Part shown: piece by piece, positions 19,231-25,208 of the stretch | Numbering within the stretch: the first letter of the stretch is position 1 | Layout of the letters: the number at the start of each line of letters is the position of its first letter | DNA from: Cochliopodium minus | Lineage: Eukaryota; Discosea; Himatismenida; Cochliopodiidae | Assembly: GCA_024220525.1 (NCBI GenBank) | Contig: JAMYWO010000384.1 | Location: 8,341 to 33,548 of the forward strand | Direction of reading: 5' to 3' | Length of the DNA stretch: 25,208 nucleotides | Program-made: the position numbers and the translations under genes | The notes under the pieces: generated by a model | Told to the model about the DNA's origin: nothing | Database searches by the model: none | Seen by the model: the letters and a program-made list of their open reading frames with translations, nothing else

Positions 19231-20387
19231 TTAATTCAAGATACACTGTACTAGATTTTTGTCCATGGACTTACTAGGAATATGGAGATCATCTTTCTTC
19301 TTTGAGCCTCCAAAGAAAGATTTTTTGGGTTTGGAATACTTGTGTATGCCATGTCTCAAATCAAGGACACGTACAAAATCAGTGATGTAATAAATCGTGG
19401 CACCAAATTTAAGTCCGTTTTTAGAATCGATTTTGTCGAGACTGATTGTGTTTTTGTTTTCTTCGTTCTCTTCGTTGTAGGCTGTCCACATGTTGTTAAC
19501 TAGGTCGATGTGATGTACTAATACCACTCTTTTCTTTGCAAAGTTCGGAATACCTTGTGTGTATTTATTTAGAAGAGGTGAGTATGCAACATAGGAGCAA
19601 GAAAAACCTTTTCATAAATTTTTCTTTAATTTTTTTTTTTAATTTAAAAGCTTTTTTTAGACCTATTCCATTCTTTCCACTGCATACATATTTTTCATTT
19701 TCATTAAAATTTGTTGATACCAAACCTTAATAAAATATATTTTAATTTAATTGCTTTTTTTCAGAGAAATTATTTTAATTTTATTAAAGAGTTTTAAAGA
19801 ACTTTTTAATTTTACCAAAACATGCATGTGGAAACTCTCCATAGCTTTCTACTCTCATTGTGTATTGTTTGTTTGGTTTGAAAACATTTCTAGATATGAT
19901 CGATGTGATCCCCACTTTAGCATAAAAGTATTTTTCAAGGGTGCTTTTATCCCTGAAGCTTACTTTTTTGTTATTAAAATTGATCTGCGTGAAAATGAAA
20001 AATAAAAAAAAAATTCGGCTTATTTCATTGTTGGCAAAATATAAATCTTAATTATCTTTGTTGAGATTATATTTTTAGTTTTATAATTACTTTCAATGGA
20101 CTATTTAAAGCGAATTCTGAATCCCATTTAAAATTTCCCTCTTTGATGAATTCTTTCCAATCAGAGATCTCATCGTCCAATAACAGATCATCTCCATTGT
20201 CTCTCAACGCTATATCCTTCCATAGCTTCTCGTTGTTCAATATCTTGCTGTTTTTCTTGCAGCAGATCCCGAAATGATAGATGGATCTTACAGGCAAGAA
20301 CAAGGAGATGTAGTACAGCATATTTACGCTCATTTTCTCCATTGGGATGTTGGTTTTTTTTGATTTATTTTTTTTTTTTTTTTTCAT
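19231..20387 (-). CDS. F-box protein with SPRY-like C-terminal domain
   Basis: Exons 20091-20387, 19816-19984, 19663-19725 and 19231-19607 give exactly 301 codons plus TAA. The F-box is MSVNMLYYISLFLPVRSIYH, then ICCKKNSKILNNEKLWKDIA, followed by ISDWKEFIKEG. The C-terminal about 190 residues read like a B30.2/SPRY fold: YFYAKVGITSIISRNVF, YTMRVESYGEFPHACFGLVS, KNGIGFSCSYVAYSP, then RVVLVHHIDLVNNMWTAYNE and LKFGATIYYITDFVRVLDL. F-box/SPRY proteins (for example FBXO45) are substrate receptors of ubiquitin ligases, and the same role is inferred here. The SPRY call is by pattern. Translation may start at 20387 (a Lys-rich lead-in) or at the better-looking Met at 20342. It is divergent from the EF-hand/ankyrin gene. 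Confidence 0.75.
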
Positions 20388-20798
20388 TTTTCAAGTAATT
20401 ATAGAGGAAATAAGGCAACATTGAATTTATCATTTTAATGAGTATTGATCTTCTTTAATTTATTACCTAAATTATCTTTAAATAAATCTTTATACACTTT
20501 TTTTATTTTGTTGTGAGTAAAAAATACATTATAAAAATGAATATTGTCATTGTAATCTCATATAGATGATAGTCAATGGTTATCAAACAAGTTTTAAATA
20601 AAAATAATTTTTATTGTTTTTAAATTCTCAGTTTTAAATTTCAGTGTTATTTGAATAAATTAACAAGTCAAAATATTTATTGAATTATCTACATCCTTTG
20701 TCTATAGTATTGTGCACAAATTTCCAATAAATGATCATTTATTGAAAATAATCAAAAAAAAAAAATCTTTGTCATTTTAAACAACAGCACTTTAATCA
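20388..20798. promoter_or_regulatory. Divergent intergenic region with a perfect 20-bp palindrome
   Basis: No gene is visible. At 20725-20744 lies CAATAAATGATCATTTATTG, identical to its reverse complement and centred on GATC; TTT and AAA continue the symmetry after one mismatch. It is 55 nt upstream of the ATG at 20799. This could be a dimeric regulator site, or chance in A/T-rich DNA. Confidence 0.35.
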
Positions 20799-23548
20799 AT
20801 GGGAAACAAATCATTCTTTGATAATCCCACAGATGAATCTTTGGTCAAATTATTCAGCAGATATGATACGGGTATAATTTAAAAGAATATAAACATTTGG
20901 AAGATAAGTTTGCATATCTCTTGAAATAATAGATAAATCAGGAGTATTGAAAAAGGAAGATTTCTGCAAAATAGCCTCAGAGATCTACGAATACGAAATT
21001 AAATCTCATCATTTGGATTATAATAGTATAGAAAACAATACTGAGTATTTGGATTTTTTTGAGGATCTATATCAGGTAATGATATTATTCATTTTGATTG
21101 ATTATATCAATCCTTCAAAATAAAAAAAAAATTTTATATTGAATTGAAATAAATGGAATTATAATTTTCAATTTGCAAAGTATCTCGAAAAAAATTTTTT
21201 TGCTGAAAACAAAATCTATTTTATTTTGTTACCTTTCGAAAGGATTGCGACAGAGACTCCAATAACTCGATTTCATTAGAAGAATTCACGAAATTCATTA
21301 AAGAAAAAAGAGTGAAACTAAAACTCGATCTGGACAAAGCAATAAAGCACGAGAACATAAATGAGGTGAAGAGGATATTGCCGAGCGTTATCCACAAAAG
21401 AGATTTCAACAGGATTTTCCAGCTTTGCTTCAAAAATAAGAGTGACAAACTCATCAACTTTGTTCTTCAAAAGTTCTCCGATGTCAATGTTGTTGGGGGA
21501 ACGAGGTACAAAGTCAAAGAGAAAGAGACCAGAACTTACTTTTCTTATGAATGTGAATTGTAATTTTTTTTTTTAAAAAAAGATAAAGTAAAAGGAATTA
21601 ATAAATTAAAAAAATAAAAAAAACGAACAAACAATAAAAATAATTTTTTTTAATCAATTTTCTTTACAAAATTTTTTAAATTTTTCTTACTATTTTTTTT
21701 TTAAAAGCCAAGAAAATGTGGAGAATATAAAAAAATTGGTAGAATACAAAGTAGATGTCAACATATCAGATACTCCATCTGGAAATTCTCCTCTTTTGCA
21801 TTTGTGCAATAAAGAAAATCAACATACGTCAGATTTGGTGACACTTCTCGTAGAAAACAAAGCGGATATAAACCACAAAAATGTTATAGGAGAAACTTCT
21901 TTGTCTTTACTTTTTTCACAGCAAAAAAAAAATTATGAGCTCATAAAAGTAAAAAATCTAGATTTAGTTATTTTATTTATATTTTTGTTTTTAATTTCTT
22001 TATTTTTACTTTCATTTTTCTATTTATTATTTTTTATTTTATTCGAATGGTTGACTTTTTGTGTTTGAATGAATATATTCCCCATATAAATATGGGAGAT
22101 ATAGACAGTGTTTTAATTATCAGTTCAAAATTTAAATAAAAATTTGATTAAAGTAGGAATGTATCAATTTAAATCTCTTCCATAATTTGAAGTTTACTTT
22201 TTTTTTAATTTTTTTTTGATTTTATTATTATTCACTTTTGATTTTCATTTATTTTTTAAAAATTTACATTAAAATTGTTTTTACTTTTTTAAAGTTCATT
22301 GTGGAGTCCAATGCAAACACCAACACTATACTGTCTTGTGGAGACACAGCGTTGTCCATAGTAGCACAAGAAAAGAACTTTGAGATGTTGGAGTTGATGT
22401 TGAAATACAAAGGTATACCAAAAAAAATTCAATAATAAATAAATAATAAATAATAAATAATAAATAATAAATAAATAATAAATAATAAATAATAAATAAT
22501 AAATAATAAATAATAAATAAATAATAATAAATAATAATAAATAATAAATAATAGTAAATAATAAATAATAATAAATAATAATAAATAATAAGTAATAAAT
22601 AATAAATAATAAATAATAATAAAAAAAATTTCACGATCAGCTGAACCCAATTTGAGAGAAACAAAAAAGAATGCATGCGACTGGGCTTTTGTTTACGAAG
22701 ACCAAAAAATGATAAAATTGTTGATAGAATACAAGGGAGACATCAATCTGCAGAATTTAGACGAGAAGACAAGTGTGTTGATGAAAGAATGCTCCAAAAA
22801 GAATCCTGATTTTGAACTGCTTTCTTTTTTAGTGGAAAACAAAGCTCAGTTGAATTTGGAAAGTGAGAACAAAGGTAAACGAATTCAAACAAATAAAAAA
22901 TAAAAATAAAAAAGTCTATAATAATTAAAAATTTAAAGTAATAATTAATTTTAAAAAAATGTGGAAAGATAATTTCTTTCTCGAATTGGATTTTAATTTT
23001 GTAAATGAAAAGAAATCTGGAAAAAAAAACAAAAAATAAAAAAAACAAAAAATAAAAATAAACAAAATAAAAAATAAAAATAAAAAATTAAATTTACAAA
23101 AAAAAAATTTTTAAAATAAAAATTGTTCAATTTTTTCTTCAATAAAAATCTACACAATATCTTCCCTTCTTTAACTACATCAAAAAAATTGTATTTGATG
23201 ATAAAAAAAGTTATTAAAAAAGTTTCTGGAAATATTTGCAAAAATTGATTACAATTATAATTAAAATTAATAAAATTATTATAAAAAAAATAAAAAATAA
23301 TTTTTTATTAAAACTCAGAAACAGCAATACATTATTTACTGTCCTACTCTGACGTATCGAAAGATATAGTGAAAATGTTCATAGAAAATAAAGCCAACCA
23401 AAACGCTCGGAACAGAGATCTCTTCTCGCCCCTCGACACTTACATCTCCCGCAACGACAACGTCACCATCGACGTTTTGTTGTTTTTGGAGCAGCTTTCT
23501 TTCGAATTTTCCTTGTCTACATTCTTCTCTCAAGAGAGAGGCTCTTAA
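20799..23548 (+). CDS. EF-hand / ankyrin-repeat protein
   Basis: Seven exons (20799-20871, 20933-21075, 21243-21559, 21708-21948, 22295-22412, 22641-22874, 23319-23548) agree in phase and give 451 residues to a TAA. It starts MGNKSFFDNPTDESLVKLF. EF-hand 1 has the loop DTDKSGVLKKED, split by the first intron and with Asp at position 12. EF-hand 2 has DRDSNNSISLEE, canonical. Ankyrin repeats follow from about residue 95: IKKLVEYKVDVNISDTPSGN, SPLLHLC, TLLVENKADINHKN, FIVESNANTNTILSCGDTAL, LELMLKYKGAEPNLRETKKN, IKLLIEYKGDINLQNLDEKT, LSFLVENKAQLN, ETAIHYLLSYSD and MFIENKANQNARNRD. This suggests a calcium-modulated scaffold. The stop at 23548 is probably caused by a frameshift, since coding continues downstream. 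Confidence 0.85.
22432..22622. repeat. (AATAAAT/AAT)n microsatellite in an intron
   Basis: Near-pure AATAAATAAT-type units fill most of the 22413-22640 intron of the EF-hand/ankyrin gene. The donor (GTATAC) and acceptor (CGATCAG) lie just outside it. Confidence 0.92.
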
Positions 23549-24158
23549 AGAAAATCCTTCCAAAGAAGTAATTCGGTGAATTTTTTTTTTTTCCAATTTT
23601 TTTAATCTTAAATTTTATTTTAATCTATTTTAATTTTTATTAAGATATTTTTATTTTTATTATTTTCTTTTTTATTTTTTATATTTCATTTTATTTAGAT
23701 TTTATTTTTTTTTTCATATTTTTGTTAATTTTTATTTTATTAATATTTAATTTGCACCTTATGATTTATTAATTTCAATTATTTTAATTTTAGTTTTAAT
23801 ATTTTATATTCTATTTCATAATTAATTAAAAAAAATTATTTTAACCAAGACTTCTGTTGCTACATGATGCGGACATAAACACTACCTTTGAAGAAACTCA
23901 AGACACCATTTTCATGAATGTCTTGACAAAACCTTCTCCATCTTACAAGACATGGTATTTTTTAAAATAATTATAATTATAATTAAAATTAAAATTAAAA
24001 TTAAAATAATTAAAATTAAAATTAAAATTAAAATAATTAAAATTAAAATTAAAAAAATATTCCTCTTACTACATCCCAACGAAAACACCTTGTACATATT
24101 GAACAATTGTTGTAGATTTTCCTACTCCTCCACTTCCCAACACCACTATCTTCATTGA
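23549..24158 (+). pseudogene. Frameshifted 3' continuation of the EF-hand/ankyrin gene
   Basis: After the TAA at 23546-23548, another frame stays open through REALKENPSKEVI to a donor (ATTCG/GTGAAT, 23576). It splices in phase to 23850-23954, which reads RLLLLHDADINTTFEETQD and TIFMNVLTKPSPSYK, clearly a further ankyrin repeat. A one-base shift near 23485-23492 (T5 run) would link the frames. The next stretch, about 24059-24158, is exon-like (LLLHPNENTLYILNN, then CCRFSYSSTS), but the intervening A/T tract has no AG acceptor. So either the gene is decayed here or the sequence has errors. Confidence 0.6.
23968..24056. repeat. (ATTAAA)n microsatellite
   Basis: About 14 units of AATTAAA/ATTAAA type lie between two ankyrin exons. 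The tract contains no AG dinucleotide, so a normal intron ending here is not evident. Confidence 0.9.
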
Positions 24159-24184
24159 ATCATCTTTTCATATAAAAATTAAAA

Positions 24185-24185
24185 N
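24185..24185. other. Ambiguous base N between convergent broken genes
   Basis: A plus-strand ankyrin gene fades out just before this N, and a minus-strand exon ends right at it. Confidence 0.55.
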
Positions 24186-24877
24186 TGGTTCTCTTTTAAT
24201 TCTTTCAAATAAATGGACAGATCCTTTAAGTCATTATCATTCAGCGGAGAAAATTGCGCACTTTTGATGGTTAATATTATTTGTGAATTAGTGCCATAGC
24301 AAAACTTCCTATTCAAGTCCACGTTCATATTCGCAATCAATAAAGTGGCCTTCGACAATTCTCCTCCATTTTTTTATTTAGCTTTTGCATTTCTGAAAAA
24401 TAAATAAAACAAAATTAAAAATTAAAACTTGAAAAAAAATAAAAATATAAAAAAAAAAAAGAAGAAGAAAAAAAATTAAAAAAAAAAATTCATATTGTTC
24501 CTTTCCAATTCTAGAATTCACTGGAAATACAAGTGCTGCAAACTAGATCTCCATTTTCCAAAATCCCAAAGATTTAGCTTCTTTTCTTTTTAAACTCTTA
24601 TTCTTTGGAGGAGTTTCCCATTTGGAGTTGTTCTCTTAACCCGCACTCGCAACAACATTGAATATCAAGTTTATTTTTTTGAAAATTTTTTTTTAATAAA
24701 TAAATCTCAATGAGAACTGGTAAACAATAGTTGCATACCTTCACTTTCTCATTCCTCTTCTCTTTCAAAATTCCTACTTCCAAAGCTTCTTCAATAAGTT
24801 CTTTACTCTTTGTTAAATTTCCTCTCCAACGTATGTTGCTAGACTCTATTTCACAAAAGAAACAACTCTTTTTTTCC
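24186..24877 (-). pseudogene. Decayed Cys-rich gene with two CxxC modules
   Basis: On the minus strand an exon beginning at 24877 reads KKSCFFCEIESSNIRWRGN, then ELIEEALEVGILKEK, then VKVCNYCLPVL. A second, similar module reads CCCECGLRE, then NNSKWETPPKNKSLK, then ILENGDLVCSTCIS to about 24515. Both have CxxC, N-x-W about 10 residues on, a G-I-L segment, and a closing V-C-x2-C, so they look like a tandem duplication of a zinc-binding module. Two frame changes (near 24636 and 24567) interrupt the second. A donor at about 24520 leads to exon 24186-24392 (MQKLNKK, then GGELSKATLLIANMNVDLNR), itself shifted at an A7 run. Family unrecognised. It may be a pseudogene or an indel-rich assembly. Confidence 0.45.
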
Positions 24878-25138
24878 CTTTAATGAAGAAATTAAATTTA
24901 AAAAACATCTATTTTGAATAATCAGAGAAAATATTTTACTCTTCGTTATATAAAATATTTTTGACATATATCATCACTTTAAAATTATGCGAATTACCAT
25001 ACACTGTATGTAAATATCAATTGTAAATTAGAAGTTATATCTCCAATAAGTTTTAACAATAATTTTTTTCATTCAATGATAGTTTTAATAATAGTTTTTT
25101 AATAGTTTGAAAATAGTTTTTTTTTAAAGAAAGAAGAA

Positions 25139-25207
25139 TCATTTTTTTTCAATGATTTCAAAGAGTTGTTGAAAGGTGTTTGGAAGAGAATCACAATACT
25201 TTTCTTT
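25139..25207 (-). CDS. C-terminal tail of an unidentified protein (5' partial)
   Basis: The minus-strand frame is open from the window edge to a TGA at 25139-25141 and reads KEKYCDSLPNTFQQLFEIIE plus KK. Composition is exon-like and downstream is A/T-rich. Family not recognisable from 22 residues. 24878-25138 shows no gene. Confidence 0.4.
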   Translation of the reverse strand, partial: KEKYCDSLPNTFQQLFEIIEKK

Positions 25208-25208
25208 T

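Noticed and set aside
19560-19620. Signal-peptide-like minus-strand start MKRFFLLLCCILTSSK
   Set aside because: It ends at once in TAA. The phase-consistent F-box/SPRY exon reads this stretch in another frame.
20799-20825. N-myristoylation of MGNKSFF
   Set aside because: Gly2 is present but Phe occupies position 6, where Ser/Thr or another small residue is needed.
22326-22676. Long Ile/Tyr/Leu minus-strand ORFs
   Set aside because: They translate the intronic AAT microsatellite.
1-25208. CRISPR arrays, tRNA genes, bacterial operons or insertion sequences
   Set aside because: No regularly spaced identical repeats, tRNA T-loop motifs or transposase motifs were seen. Repeats present are A/T microsatellites or the coding stalk.

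Overview
The window is nuclear DNA from an AT-rich, intron-dense unicellular eukaryote. The gene content (F-box, ankyrin, LRR, EF-hand, WD40, patatin and C2 proteins) looks like an amoeboid protist such as an amoebozoan or heterolobosean, but I cannot name the species. Introns are mostly 45-120 nt, GT-AG, almost pure A/T, and interrupt every 20-300 nt of clearly less AT-rich exon. TAA, TAG and TGA all end plausible genes, so the code looks standard. Four single N characters (1253, 2601, 4291, 24185) sit where genes or repeats break off, so they probably mark contig joins. I joined exons by eye and checked that the phase agrees across each junction.

Layout. 3-89: 3' tail of an unidentified gene. 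224-1263: LRR gene, whose last exon recurs as a deleted copy at 2393-2600. 1429-2255 (-): truncated metallophosphoesterase. 2856-3709: 5'-truncated ankyrin gene. 3836-4032: a large-subunit rRNA-like fragment. 4079-4290: start of an unidentified gene cut by an N. 4292-4950: an interspersed repeat and a small arginine-rich ORF. 4951-7068: eight-exon F-box/beta-propeller gene ending in a CaaX-like tail. 7280-9001: nine-exon EEPD1-like nuclease. 9056-11795 (-): thirteen-exon C2-patatin phospholipase. 11887-12210: small unknown gene. 12284-12456 (-): short fragment. 12742-13869 (-): helical-bundle/EF-hand protein. 14129-15258 (-): protein resembling phage-type dATP/dGTP diphosphohydrolases. 15451-15821 (-): two-EF-hand protein. 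16250-19067: ten-exon type I membrane, adhesin-like protein with a repetitive Thr/Pro stalk. 19231-20387 (-): F-box/SPRY-like protein. 20799-24158: EF-hand/ankyrin protein with a frameshift near its end. 24186-24877 (-): decayed Cys-rich gene. 25139-25207 (-): C-terminal tail of a gene.

How the genes relate. There is no operon logic, and neighbours lie on both strands. Themes are ubiquitin-ligase substrate receptors (two F-box proteins), calcium sensing (three EF-hand proteins plus the C2 domain of the patatin), membrane or surface action (patatin, adhesin, CaaX tail) and nucleic-acid or nucleotide hydrolysis (EEPD1-like nuclease, dNTPase-like protein, metallophosphoesterase). The run at 7280-15258 places a nuclease, a patatin, a helical-bundle protein and a dNTPase-like protein side by side. 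That recalls effector classes of defence systems, but a shared role is only a hypothesis. The two longest divergent intergenic regions each carry a GATC-centred palindrome that could be regulatory.
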